Assembly (NCBI GenBank): GCA_035293565.1
Contig: DATGMP010000160.1
Location: forward strand, 1-64,000
Direction: 5' to 3'
DNA: 64,000 bases
DNA from: DATGMP01 sp035293565
GTDB lineage: Bacteria > Pseudomonadota > Alphaproteobacteria > BOG-932 > Roseiterribacteraceae
Shown: positions 32,843-41,479 of the stretch, piece after piece
Position numbering within the stretch: position 1 is the first letter of the stretch
Layout: each line of letters begins with the position of its first letter
Notes under the pieces: model-generated
Told to the model about the DNA's origin: nothing
The model's input: only the letters and a program-made list of their open reading frames with translations
Database searches by the model: none
Position numbers and translations under genes: made by a program

Positions 32843-33349
32843 TCAGTAAACTTCGGGGCCGGCTGTGCGCCAATCTTCGAGTGCGCTGGCGAGGTCTCGC
32901 GCTACGGCGCGGCGCTGATCCGGGCCGACGAAGGCAGCGATCGCCAGGCTTTGCCCGTGAGTCCTGAGCAGCAGCGGCGTGTCCGGCATCACCGGCTCGG
33001 CCAGGTCGACGCGGAGCCAGTTGGGCTGCAGGCTCCAATGCGCACGATCGCCGCGAAGGCCGACGCGATCGACGGTCAACGCACGCTCGTCGAGCTCCAG
33101 CGTCTCAGATATCCGGGCGCTTCGGAAGCTCGCCTTCAGGGCGAGATAGACCAGCAGGACGTCCAGCCCCAGGAATCCGAAGACCGGCCAGGCGCCCGCG
33201 AGGTAGAGGCCGGTGCCGATGGTCAAGCTGGCTGCGCAGACCGACAGCATGATGGTGCGGAAGCCTTTGGGCGAAAGGCTTCGATAGGGGCTCAGCACCG
33301 CGCGAAAGAAGACGCGGCGCGGCCTTTCTGAAATCGGCTCCATCGTCAT
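32843..33349 (-). CDS. DUF2244 membrane protein
   Basis: About 168 residues. It starts at ATG 33349 (MTMEPISERPRRVFF). A TTG ten codons earlier is possible. Two closely spaced membrane helices at about 35-80 (TIMLSVCAASLTIGTGLYLA, VFGFLGLDVLLVYLALKAS) are followed by a cytoplasmic beta-rich domain with HWSLQPNWLRVDLAEPV. This layout and the SYRSLSP-like start match DUF2244 proteins of alphaproteobacteria, whose function is unknown. Neighbourhood to nth on the other strand is common in this group. Confidence 0.8.
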   Translation of the reverse strand: MTMEPISERPRRVFFRAVLSPYRSLSPKGFRTIMLSVCAASLTIGTGLYLAGAWPVFGFLGLDVLLVYLALKASFRSARISETLELDERALTVDRVGLRGDRAHWSLQPNWLRVDLAEPVMPDTPLLLRTHGQSLAIAAFVGPDQRRAVARDLASALEDWRTAGPEVY

Positions 33350-33414
33350 AGGATATGCATCGGCCGGCGCTCGCGCCAAGGGCGCGCAATCCCGTCAACC
33401 AGAGAACGGACTCG

Positions 33415-34095
33415 ATGAAGCCCGCACAGATCAAGGAAATGTTCGCGCGACTCGCCGCGAAGGACCCTCATCCCGAAACCGAACTCGACTATCTGAATCC
33501 GTTCACGCTGCTGGTCGCGGTCGTCCTTTCCGCGCAGGCAACGGATGCCGGCGTCAACAAAGCGACGCCGACGCTGTTCGCCGCGGCCGACACGCCGGCC
33601 AAGATGGTGAAACTGGGCGAGGCGCGAATTCGCAATTTCATCAAGACCATCGGGCTTTTCAACACGAAGGCGAAGAACGTCCTTCGGCTCTCCGAGATCC
33701 TGCTAGAGCGCTATGGCGGCCAAGTTCCGCGTGACCGCGAAGCATTGGAATCCTTGCCCGGAGTCGGCCGCAAGACGGCCAATGTGGTGCTGAACGTGGC
33801 GTTCGGCGAACCTACGATCGCGGTCGATACGCACATATTCCGGGTGTCGAACCGTACAGGGCTGGCGGCCGGCAAGACGCCGGACGCGGTCGAGACGCGG
33901 CTGATGAAGGTCGTGCCGCCGGAGTATCGGCAGCATGCGCATCATTGGTTGATCCTGCACGGGCGCTATGTCTGCAAGGCGCGCAAACCGGATTGCCCGA
34001 CCTGCATCATCCGCGACCTCTGCGCCTTCAAGGACAAGACCAAGGGCGTCGGCGACGCCCTTGCCGCCGAAGCCCTGGCCGCAGGCGAAATCTAG
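33415..34095 (+). CDS. nth: endonuclease III
   Basis: 226 residues starting at ATG 33415 (MKPAQIKEMFARLAAKDPHP). It is a DNA glycosylase/AP lyase for oxidised pyrimidines. Motifs: TLLVAVVLSAQATDAGVNKA, helix-hairpin-helix LPGVGRKTANVVLN with the catalytic Lys, VDTHIFRVSNR with the catalytic Asp, and the iron-sulfur cluster motif C-x6-C-x2-C-x5-C near the C-terminus (CKARKPDCPTCIIRDLC). Normal length. It starts divergently from the DUF2244 gene. Confidence 0.97.
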   Translation: MKPAQIKEMFARLAAKDPHPETELDYLNPFTLLVAVVLSAQATDAGVNKATPTLFAAADTPAKMVKLGEARIRNFIKTIGLFNTKAKNVLRLSEILLERYGGQVPRDREALESLPGVGRKTANVVLNVAFGEPTIAVDTHIFRVSNRTGLAAGKTPDAVETRLMKVVPPEYRQHAHHWLILHGRYVCKARKPDCPTCIIRDLCAFKDKTKGVGDALAAEALAAGEI

Positions 34096-34098
34096 ACG

Positions 34099-34761
34099 CT
34101 AGCCTAGGCTCGGCGCTCCCGCGGATGTCTCGGCGCTGCTGCCCGGCAGCGGCGCCAAGGGCAGCGGCTCGGTCGCAGGCGCCTTGGCGCCGGCCTTGCC
34201 CCTCGATCCGCCCTTGCCGCCGATCGTGCGAATCTCGCCGTCCAGCGTGCCGCCGGCCTCGACCGCCAGTTCGCCATACTGGACACGGCCGTCTATGCGC
34301 CCGGTTGAACGGACGGTCAGACGCCCCTGCACCGTGATGTCGCCCTCGAAGCGACCTCCGATATCGGCATCCTTGATTTCGACGGTGCCTTTGAACAGGC
34401 CAGTCTCGGCGATCTCCAGCCTCTGGCATTCCTTGACGCTGGCTTCGACGGTCCCTTCCACGACTAAGTGATCGCAAGCGAGCTCGCCCGAAACCGTGAC
34501 ATCCTTGCCGACCACCAGCTTGCGTACGTCCTTGGCAGGGGCGGGCGCCTCGGCGCGTACGGGCTCGGGTGGACGGCGCACCGGCTGCGCCGGGGCCGCG
34601 CGCGCGGCGTCGCCGCTCGTCTCTCCGGCTGCCGTCGCAGCCGCCGGGCGCGCGGGAATGGGCGGCGCGACGGGGCGTGGAGCCGCAGGCTGTACAGGGG
34701 TGGGCGCGGGACGGTCCGCTTGCGGCGAATCGGTGCCGGCCGGGGGTTTGCGTCCGAACAT
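34099..34761 (-). CDS. bactofilin (polymer-forming cytoskeletal protein)
   Basis: 220 residues. The N-terminal 75 residues are a Pro/Ala-rich disordered tail. The central 110 residues form a right-handed beta-helix made of short repeats such as LVVGKDVTVSGELACDHLVV, GRFEGDITVQGRLTVRSTGR and IDGRVQYGELAVEAGGTLDG, which is the bactofilin domain. The tail after about residue 190 is again Ala/Pro-rich. Bactofilins polymerise without nucleotides and guide local cell-wall or stalk growth. A GAGGGAG ribosome site precedes the ATG. Confidence 0.92.
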   Translation of the reverse strand: MFGRKPPAGTDSPQADRPAPTPVQPAAPRPVAPPIPARPAAATAAGETSGDAARAAPAQPVRRPPEPVRAEAPAPAKDVRKLVVGKDVTVSGELACDHLVVEGTVEASVKECQRLEIAETGLFKGTVEIKDADIGGRFEGDITVQGRLTVRSTGRIDGRVQYGELAVEAGGTLDGEIRTIGGKGGSRGKAGAKAPATEPLPLAPLPGSSAETSAGAPSLG

Positions 34762-34824
34762 GGCAGTCTCCCTCTAGAGTGCTGAATGACCAAGGGTCGG
34801 CGACTCGGCCCCTATTCGGGCGTA

Positions 34825-35514
34825 TCACCGAACCGCTTGAACCTGCAAGCCCTGTCGCGACTCGGGCAGGGCGTGAAACAGATGCAGCATAAACGCCGTC
34901 GCGAGGATCGGCGTGACAAAGTTGGCCAAAGGAACGAATGAGAGCGCCGCGATCAACATGCCGCCAATGAGCAGCCGGAAACGGTAGTATCGCCGCAGAA
35001 CAACAATCGCTTTGCGATCGACCCGGCGCTGGGCGGCAAGCTCGAAATATTCCCGCCCCAGCAGATAGCCGTTGACCAGCAGAAACACGACGATGTTCGC
35101 GCCAGGAATAAGATAAAGGGGCAGGGCGAGCAGGTTCCAAAGCAGATTGGCGCCGGTCAGGCTGAGCGCCAGCGCCACCGTCTCGCGCAGCGGCTGGGGG
35201 CGCGGCGCGGGTATACCGGGATACCAGCGCCGCTCGACGGCCCGCGCAACCGCCTCGAGGAAGAAACTCGCGACCAGGACCGCGACCGCGCTGTAGAGAT
35301 AGAAGGTCAGCACCACGGCACCCAAGCCCAGCAGAATCCGCGCCGCCCAATCGAGCCAGCGCGTCTCGAAGAGATGCTCATGCGCAAGGACCTCGACGAT
35401 GCCGAACCACAGCGCCGCAAAGATGCCGGCCGCTGCCAAAGCCGAGCCGACGAGGATCCGAAAGGTCCCTGGATCGGCGAGCTGTGACAGGGCGCGAGCT
35501 GCGGCGCTCCACAT
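34825..35514 (-). CDS. EI24/CysZ-like membrane protein
   Basis: 229 residues with about six hydrophobic segments, including VGSALAAAGIFAALWFGIVE, ILLGLGAVVLTFYLYSAVAV and a GANIVVFLLVNGYLLGREYF segment typical of the EI24 domain. CysZ proteins of this family import sulfate, but alphaproteobacterial EI24 members are often uncharacterised. No cysteine biosynthesis genes are adjacent, so sulfate transport is a guess. Confidence 0.8.
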   Translation of the reverse strand: MWSAAARALSQLADPGTFRILVGSALAAAGIFAALWFGIVEVLAHEHLFETRWLDWAARILLGLGAVVLTFYLYSAVAVLVASFFLEAVARAVERRWYPGIPAPRPQPLRETVALALSLTGANLLWNLLALPLYLIPGANIVVFLLVNGYLLGREYFELAAQRRVDRKAIVVLRRYYRFRLLIGGMLIAALSFVPLANFVTPILATAFMLHLFHALPESRQGLQVQAVR

Positions 35515-35523
35515 CTCAGGCCC

Positions 35524-36939
35524 TCAAGTCACGCGGAAATTCTTGAATTGCCACGGATCGGTCAAATCCAGGTCTTCCTGGAACAGGGTGCCTCGGCCGA
35601 TCAGCGGTGTCCAATCGCTGTAGGCGCCGACGATCGGCCCGAGATAGGGTCCCTGAATGGCGAGCGCTTCGCGGAAATCGACTTCGTCCGCTTCGACGAT
35701 GCCGGCATCGGGGTGCCGGAGCGCCCATACCATGCCCGCCAGCACGGCCGAAGTCACTTGCAGGCTGGTCGCGTTGTTGTAGGGCGCGAGTGTGCGGGCC
35801 TGCTCGACCGAGAGCTGAGAGCCATACCAATAAGCGCCCCGCGCATGGCCCATCAGCAACACGCCCAACTCATCCACCCCGCCGACGATGTCTTCCATCA
35901 GAAGACGTTGCTCCAGCTGCTGGACCCAATTGCGCCCCGCCAGCTCATGGATCGACAGAACGGCGTCGTCGCAGGGATGATACGCATAATGCACGGTCGG
36001 CCTGTATTGCGGCCGATCCCCGTCACCCACCGTCAGATAGTCGGAAATCGACAGCGCCTCGTTGTGGGTGATGAGGAAGCCGTGAAACGCGCCGGCGCGG
36101 GGAGTCCAGGTCCGCACGCGGGTCGCGGCGCCCGGGCGGTCGAGATAGACGCCGACTTTCGAACCTTCGTCGATGCGATGACCGTCCGGGGGCAGGCTCT
36201 TTTCATGGCTGCCCCAGCCTAGCTCGGCGGGCTGGCAGCCCTCGGCCACGAAGCCGTCGATCGACCAGGTGTTGACGAATTCGCCGCGCTGCTTGTTCAG
36301 CCGTGAGCGCTGCGTGTCGCGCTCCGCGACGTGAATCACCTTGACGCCGAGCTTCTGTGCGAGGGCAGCCCACCCTGCCCGGCTGGAGGGCGCGTCCGCG
36401 ATGCCGGTATCGCGCGCAACGTTGAGCAAGGCCTGCTTCACGAAATGCGAGACCATGCCGGGATTGGCGCCATGCGCGAGCACCGCCGTCGGGCCCGAAC
36501 GGAAGCGCTGCCGCAACGCCAGTGCGGCTTCGCGCAAAGCGGAATTGGTTCGTTTTGCGAGCGTCAGGCTGGTGTCGATATACCCGCCGACCCACGGCTC
36601 GATGCAGGTGTCGAGATAGAGCGCGCCCTTCTCCTGGGCAAACTCGATCAGCGCGATGGACGAAACCTCGACCGAAAGGTTGAGGATGAAGTCGCCCTTG
36701 CCGATCAGAGAGTCGAGCACGCGACGGTAATTGTCCCGCGTCAAAGGCTCGATGACGAAACCCACACGGTATCCGGCAGCCTCTTCGCCGCCCCAATCCT
36801 CCGCGGTGACGATCGTGATCTGTGACGGATCGATTTCGATGTGCCGCAGGATGAGCGGCAATACACCCTGGCCGATCGACCCGAAGCCGATGATGACGAG
36901 CCGACCGGGGAAACGGGCATGGATCTTGGGGTCGTTCAT
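35524..36939 (-). CDS. homospermidine synthase
   Basis: 471 residues, the usual length for bacterial HSS. It converts two putrescines to homospermidine with NAD+ as a prosthetic group. Rossmann start GRLVIIGFGSIGQGVLPLIL, followed by LYLDTCIEPWVGGYIDTSLT, VLAHGANPGMVSHFVKQALL and the C-terminal saccharopine-reductase-like fold with GVLLMGHARGAYWYGSQL. Homospermidine is the main polyamine in many alphaproteobacteria. The PotF-type importer at 4902-9391 could supply putrescine, though the link is inferred. Confidence 0.95.
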   Translation of the reverse strand: MNDPKIHARFPGRLVIIGFGSIGQGVLPLILRHIEIDPSQITIVTAEDWGGEEAAGYRVGFVIEPLTRDNYRRVLDSLIGKGDFILNLSVEVSSIALIEFAQEKGALYLDTCIEPWVGGYIDTSLTLAKRTNSALREAALALRQRFRSGPTAVLAHGANPGMVSHFVKQALLNVARDTGIADAPSSRAGWAALAQKLGVKVIHVAERDTQRSRLNKQRGEFVNTWSIDGFVAEGCQPAELGWGSHEKSLPPDGHRIDEGSKVGVYLDRPGAATRVRTWTPRAGAFHGFLITHNEALSISDYLTVGDGDRPQYRPTVHYAYHPCDDAVLSIHELAGRNWVQQLEQRLLMEDIVGGVDELGVLLMGHARGAYWYGSQLSVEQARTLAPYNNATSLQVTSAVLAGMVWALRHPDAGIVEADEVDFREALAIQGPYLGPIVGAYSDWTPLIGRGTLFQEDLDLTDPWQFKNFRVT

Positions 36940-37045
36940 CTCTCTTCTCCGAGACCAGGAACACGGCCGCGCGGCCGCGCCCTCTCGAAAGTTCGATCTG
37001 GGCTCTCCCGCGCAATCCTTGCCGCTGTCTGCCTCTCCCGTCCGT

Positions 37046-37822
37046 CTATCGTCGCTCCACCATCAGCTTCTTGATCTCGGCGATTGATTTGGCCGGGTTC
37101 AGCCCCTTGGGGCATGTCTGGGTGCAGTTCATGATGGTGTGACAGCGGTAAAGGCGGAACGGATCTTCGAGAGAGTCGAGCCGCTCGCCGGTCGCCTCGT
37201 CGCGGCTGTCGGCAATCCAGCGATAGGCCTGCAGCAGAACCGCTGGCCCGAGATAGCGATCGCCGTTCCACCAATAGCTCGGGCAACTCGTCGTGCAGCA
37301 GAAGCACAGGATGCATTCATAAAGCCCGTCGAGCTTCTCCCGTTCCTCCGGACTCTGCAGCCGCTCGCGCGACGGCGGCGGGCTCTCGGTCTTCATCCAG
37401 GGCTCGATCGAGGCGTATTGCGCATAAATCTGCGTCAGGTCCGGCACCAGATCCTTCACCACGCCCATATGCGGCAGCGGATAGATCTTCACGTCGCCTT
37501 TCACATCTTCGATCGGTTTCGTGCAGGCGAGCGTGTTGGTGCCGTCGATATTCATCGCGCAGCTTCCGCAAATGCCCTCGCGGCAGGAGCGGCGGAAGGT
37601 GAGCGTGGCGTCGATGTCGTTCTTGATGTGGATCAGCGCGTCCAGAACCATCGGCCCGCATGCGGCAAGATCGATCTCGTATTCGTCGAGCCGGGGATTG
37701 CCGCCCTCGTCGGGAGACCAGCGATAGATCGCGAATGTCTTCGGCTTTTTCGCGCCGGCCGGCGCCCCATGCTTCTTGCCGGGCCGCACTTTGGAGTTCG
37801 CGGGCAAAGTCAGTTCAGCCAT
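37046..37822 (-). CDS. sdhB: succinate dehydrogenase iron-sulfur subunit
   Basis: 258 residues. N-terminal ferredoxin domain with the 2Fe-2S site CREGICGSCAMNIDG, and C-terminal domain with the 4Fe-4S site CILCFCCTTSCP and the 3Fe-4S site in CHTIMNCTQTCPKGLNP. It carries electrons from SdhA FAD to quinone and heme in SdhCD. It lies 165 bases after sdhA, separated by an inverted repeat, whereas sdhC, sdhD and sdhA are nearly contiguous. Confidence 0.97.
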   Translation of the reverse strand: MAELTLPANSKVRPGKKHGAPAGAKKPKTFAIYRWSPDEGGNPRLDEYEIDLAACGPMVLDALIHIKNDIDATLTFRRSCREGICGSCAMNIDGTNTLACTKPIEDVKGDVKIYPLPHMGVVKDLVPDLTQIYAQYASIEPWMKTESPPPSRERLQSPEEREKLDGLYECILCFCCTTSCPSYWWNGDRYLGPAVLLQAYRWIADSRDEATGERLDSLEDPFRLYRCHTIMNCTQTCPKGLNPAKSIAEIKKLMVERR

Positions 37823-37901
37823 CGACGTCTCAGTCCTTGTAGTGCCGGCTCAGCCGACCATCCGTGGGTATAGGTCCGTCCGGTCGTTGACACCACGTGA
37901 T

Positions 37902-37927
37902 CGTCATGCCCGGGCCTGGGCATGACG
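37902..37927. repeat. inverted repeat between sdhA and sdhB
   Basis: CGTCATGCCC and GGGCATGACG form a perfect 10-base stem around GGGCCT. A half copy (GCCGGGAATGACG) follows. This resembles the GTCATTCCCG-type repeat at 43338-43418. It may modulate read-through from sdhA into sdhB. Confidence 0.5.
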
Positions 37928-37987
37928 AATTGTGATTGCCGGGAATGACGAAAACAAAAGAAGATTTCGACGACGAGGCCGGCATCC

Positions 37988-39781
37988 CTAGTAAACCCGC
38001 TTCTTCGGCGGGAACACCTGCACGTCGTTGGTGAGCGTATAGAGGTGCACCGGGCGATCGCCGAGGCGCTCCTTGCCCTTCTCGTCGACCCAGACGGTCG
38101 AGTGCTTCATCCAGTGCTGATCGTCGCGCTCGGGATAATCCTCGCGCGCATGGGCGCCGCGGCTCTCCTTGCGGGACACGGCCGAGCCCAGGGTCGCGAC
38201 GGCCTGGTACATCAGATTGTCGAGCTCCATAGCCTCGACCAGATCGGAGTTCCAGATGAGCGAGCGGTCGCTGACCTGGATGTCGCCGCGCTTGCCCCAG
38301 GATTGCTGCATCAGGTCATAGCCTTCCTGCAGCACATCGCCGGTACGGAACACCGCGCAATTATTCTGCATCACGCGCTGCATCTCGAGACGAAGATGGG
38401 CCGCGCGCAGGCCGCCGCTCGCGTTCCGGAACCGGTCCAGCCGCTCGAGCGCACGATCGGTTTCCGACGATGCCAGCGGCTTGTGCGCCGAGCCTTTCTC
38501 CACCGTCTCCGCAGCATGGTGGCCGGCGGCGCGGCCGAAGACGACGAGATCGAGCAGAGAGTTCGAGCCCAGCCGGTTCGCGCCATGCACCGATACGCAA
38601 GCCGCCTCGCCGATCGCTTGCAGGCCGTGAACGGTCTTGTCCTTGTCCTGGTCGGTGGGGTTCAGCACCTCGGTGCGGAAGTTCGTCGGAATGCCGCCCA
38701 TATTGTAGTGGACCGTCGGCAGCACCGGGATCGGCTCCTTGGTGACGTCGACGCCGGCGAAGATCTTGGCCGTCTCGGCAATGCCGGGCAGACGCTGATG
38801 GATGATCGCCGGATCCAGATGCTCGAGATGCAGATGGATATGGTCCTTGTGCGGGCCTACGCCGCGGCCCTCGCGAATCTCGATCGTCATCGACCGGCTG
38901 ACGACATCGCGGCTCGCCAGATCCTTGGCCGACGGCGCGTAGCGCTCCATGAAGCGCTCGCCCTCGCTGTTGGTGAGGTATCCGCCTTCGCCGCGCACGC
39001 CTTCGGTGATCAGGCAGCCGGCGCCATAGATGCCGGTCGGGTGGAACTGCACGAACTCCATATCCTGCAGCGGCAGTCCGGCGCGCAGCACCATGGCGTT
39101 GCCATCGCCGGTGCAGGTATGGGCCGACGTACAGGAGAAATAGGCCCGGCCATAGCCGCCGGTCGCCAGCACCGTCGTGTGGCCGCGGAAGCGATGGATC
39201 GAGCCATCATCGAGATTCCAGGCCATGACGCCGCGGCATGCGCCCTCATCGTGATCCATCAAGAGATCGAGCGCGATGTACTCGACGAAGAACTCGGCGT
39301 GATGCTTCAGCGCCTGCTGGTAGAGCGTATGCAGCATGGCATGACCGGTGCGGTCGGCGGCGGCGCAGGTGCGCTGCGCCGTGCCTTCGCCGAAGCGCGT
39401 CGTCATGCCGCCGAAGGCGCGCTGATAGATCTTCCCCGCCTCGGTCCGTGAGAAGGGCAGGCCGTAATGCTCGAGCTCGATGATCGCCGGAACGGCCTCG
39501 CGGCACATATATTCGATGGCGTCCTGATCGCCCAGCCAGTCCGACCCTTTCACGGTGTCGTACATGTGCCAGCGCCAATCATCCTCGCCCATATTGCCGA
39601 GCGCGGCGGAGATGCCGCCCTGCGCCGCGACGGTGTGGCTGCGGGTCGGGAAGACCTTGGTGATGACGGCGGTCTTCAGGCCGGCCTCGACCATCCCGAC
39701 GGCGGCACGCAATCCGGCTCCGCCGGCACCGACGATAACGACGTCGTATTCATGTTCGATGATGGGATAGGCAGCAGGCAA
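37988..39781 (-). CDS. sdhA: succinate dehydrogenase flavoprotein subunit
   Basis: 597 residues. FAD-binding motif VVIVGAGGAGLRAAVGMVEA. The flavin-linking His lies in PTRSHTVAAQGGISAALGNM. Active-site regions include QFHPTGIYGAGCLITEGVRG and VHYNMGGIPTNFRTEV. It oxidises succinate to fumarate in the TCA cycle and respiratory complex II. It starts at TTG 39781 (LPAAYPIIEHEYDVV), supported by GGAGG five bases upstream and the sdhD stop just before it. No nearby ATG fits better. Confidence 0.97.
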   Translation of the reverse strand: MPAAYPIIEHEYDVVIVGAGGAGLRAAVGMVEAGLKTAVITKVFPTRSHTVAAQGGISAALGNMGEDDWRWHMYDTVKGSDWLGDQDAIEYMCREAVPAIIELEHYGLPFSRTEAGKIYQRAFGGMTTRFGEGTAQRTCAAADRTGHAMLHTLYQQALKHHAEFFVEYIALDLLMDHDEGACRGVMAWNLDDGSIHRFRGHTTVLATGGYGRAYFSCTSAHTCTGDGNAMVLRAGLPLQDMEFVQFHPTGIYGAGCLITEGVRGEGGYLTNSEGERFMERYAPSAKDLASRDVVSRSMTIEIREGRGVGPHKDHIHLHLEHLDPAIIHQRLPGIAETAKIFAGVDVTKEPIPVLPTVHYNMGGIPTNFRTEVLNPTDQDKDKTVHGLQAIGEAACVSVHGANRLGSNSLLDLVVFGRAAGHHAAETVEKGSAHKPLASSETDRALERLDRFRNASGGLRAAHLRLEMQRVMQNNCAVFRTGDVLQEGYDLMQQSWGKRGDIQVSDRSLIWNSDLVEAMELDNLMYQAVATLGSAVSRKESRGAHAREDYPERDDQHWMKHSTVWVDEKGKERLGDRPVHLYTLTNDVQVFPPKKRVY

Positions 39782-39782
39782 C

Positions 39783-40184
39783 TCAGCCTCCGACGGCGAC
39801 GCGCAGGATCGTGAAGAGGGCGGCCAGCGCCAGAAGGACGATCAGCCCCTTGATCAGGAGGATCGTCACGATCTTCACACCTTCGCGATGAACATAATCC
39901 TCGACCACCACCTGAAGGCCGAGGGCCAGGTGATAGAACATCGCGATGACGAGGAGCGTCATCAAGATCGCGTTGGCCGGACGATGCAGCCAATCGCGCA
40001 CCGTCTCCTGATCGGCCCCGGTCAGCCCGATTACGGCGTAGACGAACCAGAGGGTCAGCGGCACGAGCGCGACCGCGGTGACGCGCTGCGCCCACCAATG
40101 CTGCACACCCTCCTTGGCCGAGCCCAATCCGCGTGCCCGGGCCAGCGGGCCGGCGAAGCGCCGGATCTGTTGATGCGTCGCCAT
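39783..40184 (-). CDS. sdhD: succinate dehydrogenase membrane anchor subunit
   Basis: 133 residues with three membrane helices: about 34-54 (VTAVALVPLTLWFVYAVIGL), 70-95 (NAILMTLLVIAMFYHLALGL) and 108-130 (IVTILLIKGLIVLLALAALF). FYHLALGLQVVVEDYVH contains the heme-binding His and quinone-site residues typical of SdhD. It starts four bases after the sdhC stop. It is small and divergent, so identity rests on operon position and pattern. Confidence 0.93.
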   Translation of the reverse strand: MATHQQIRRFAGPLARARGLGSAKEGVQHWWAQRVTAVALVPLTLWFVYAVIGLTGADQETVRDWLHRPANAILMTLLVIAMFYHLALGLQVVVEDYVHREGVKIVTILLIKGLIVLLALAALFTILRVAVGG

Positions 40185-40188
40185 CGCC

Positions 40189-40605
40189 TCAGCTCCCGAT
40201 CAGAAAGGCGCTCGACCAGGCGGCGAGCGCGAACAGGACCGAGAGCACGACGACGGTCCAGCCACCACGATGCACGCTCGGCAAGTCGAAGCCGTGCCCC
40301 GTGTCCCAGACCAGGTGCCGGATGCCGTTCAGCAGGTGATAGAACAAGGCCCAGATCCACCCCAGCAGGAGAATCCGGCCGACCACCGAGCCCAGAAAGT
40401 CCTGAACCGAATCGAAGTCCGACGGCTGGCCGAGCAGCGCCAGCAGCCACCAAGTCAGGAGCAGAGTGCCGATTCCGAGCGCCACCCCCGTCACCCGGTG
40501 CAGGATCGACAGCGCCGAGCTGACCTGCCAGCGATAGGTTCCGAAGGGCGGAAAGAGGAACGGTGAAAGAGGTCGGCTGCGGGGTTGCGGCGCGGCGTCG
40601 GCCAT
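40189..40605 (-). CDS. sdhC: succinate dehydrogenase cytochrome b556 subunit
   Basis: 138 residues. PLSPFLFPPFGTYRWQVSSA and LSILHRVTGVALGIGTLLL are the SdhC signatures (SxxHRxTG), with FYHLLNGIRHLVWDTGHGF holding the heme His. Three membrane helices. It anchors complex II, with heme shared with SdhD. First gene of sdhCDAB. Upstream are the tandem repeats at 40721-40770. Confidence 0.95.
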   Translation of the reverse strand: MADAAPQPRSRPLSPFLFPPFGTYRWQVSSALSILHRVTGVALGIGTLLLTWWLLALLGQPSDFDSVQDFLGSVVGRILLLGWIWALFYHLLNGIRHLVWDTGHGFDLPSVHRGGWTVVVLSVLFALAAWSSAFLIGS

Positions 40606-40720
40606 GGGCTCGAGATTCCGTCTTGCTTGCGGCGTCCGGCGGATGCCGGGCCCCGTTCGTGTGAATACCGGGGTGCTTATAGAGTCAAGATGCGCGCCGC
40701 GTCCAGGGCACCCCGGTCCA

Positions 40721-40770
40721 GGATCAAGGCCCGGGGATCAAGGCCCGGGGATCAAGGCCCGGGATCAAGG
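40721..40770. repeat. tandem repeat, three full copies of a 14-base unit plus a partial copy
   Basis: The unit GGATCAAGGCCCGG occurs at 40721-40734, 40735-40748 and 40749-40762, then GATCAAGG completes a partial fourth. The pdxH stop codon lies inside the last unit. It sits between pdxH and the start of sdhC, both on the minus strand. Copy number may vary between strains. Confidence 0.8.
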
Positions 40771-41355
40771 ATAGAGCCGCTCGCTTTCCCAAGCGCCGCC
40801 GCGATGTGTGAAGCGGATCCGGTCATGGAGCCGGTGAGGCCGCTCATGCCAGAACTCGATTGTGACCGGCGCCAAGCGGAATCCCGACCAATGGGGCGGC
40901 CGCGGCACCGGCCCGCCCGCATAGCGTGCTTCGATCGCGGCCATTTTGGCTTCAAGGGTGGCCCGGCTGTCGAGCGGCCGGGACTGGTCCGACGCCCAGG
41001 CGCCGATCTGGCTCTCCCGGGCGCGCGACGCGTGATAGGCGTCGGCCTCGGCCTCGCTGACCGGCTCGACCGGGCCCCTGACCAGGACCTGCCGCCGCAG
41101 CGACTTCCAATGAAAACAGAGCGCCGCGGTCGGGTTCGCCAGAAGGTCGACCCCTTTGCGGCTTTCGAAATTGGTGAAAAACACGAACCCCCGGTCGTCG
41201 ACGCCCTTCAGGAGCACCATCCTGGCCGACGGGTGTCCCGCAGCGTCGACCGTAGCCAGGCACATAGCGGTCGCGAGATCGGGCTCCCGCTCTTCCGCCT
41301 CCACGAGCCAGGCCTTGAAGATCTCGATGGGATCGCGCGTGCGGAGTTCATCCAT
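40765..41355 (-). CDS. pdxH: pyridoxamine 5'-phosphate oxidase
   Basis: 196 residues. It makes pyridoxal 5'-phosphate from PNP or PMP with FMN. Motifs: ATAMCLATVDAAGHPSARMV, LLKGVDDRGFVFFTNFESRK, CFHWKSLRRQVLVRGPVE and the C-terminal WSGFRLAPVTIEFWHERPHR LHDR segment (interrupted here by a space for length). Normal length. Its last codons fall in the tandem repeat at 40721-40770, so C-terminal evolution may be shaped by it. It is divergent from the lipoprotein gene at 41480. Confidence 0.96.
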   Translation of the reverse strand: MDELRTRDPIEIFKAWLVEAEEREPDLATAMCLATVDAAGHPSARMVLLKGVDDRGFVFFTNFESRKGVDLLANPTAALCFHWKSLRRQVLVRGPVEPVSEAEADAYHASRARESQIGAWASDQSRPLDSRATLEAKMAAIEARYAGGPVPRPPHWSGFRLAPVTIEFWHERPHRLHDRIRFTHRGGAWESERLYP

Positions 41356-41479
41356 GGAGTTGCCAAACCTCTACCTGCAAAAGCGCAGAATGGCATCTTG
41401 TAGTACGAACGCCATTCGGTACGAATGCTGCTGCGATTCGCGCTGAAAACGTCTCACGTTCGGAAAGGGTGGGAGGATT

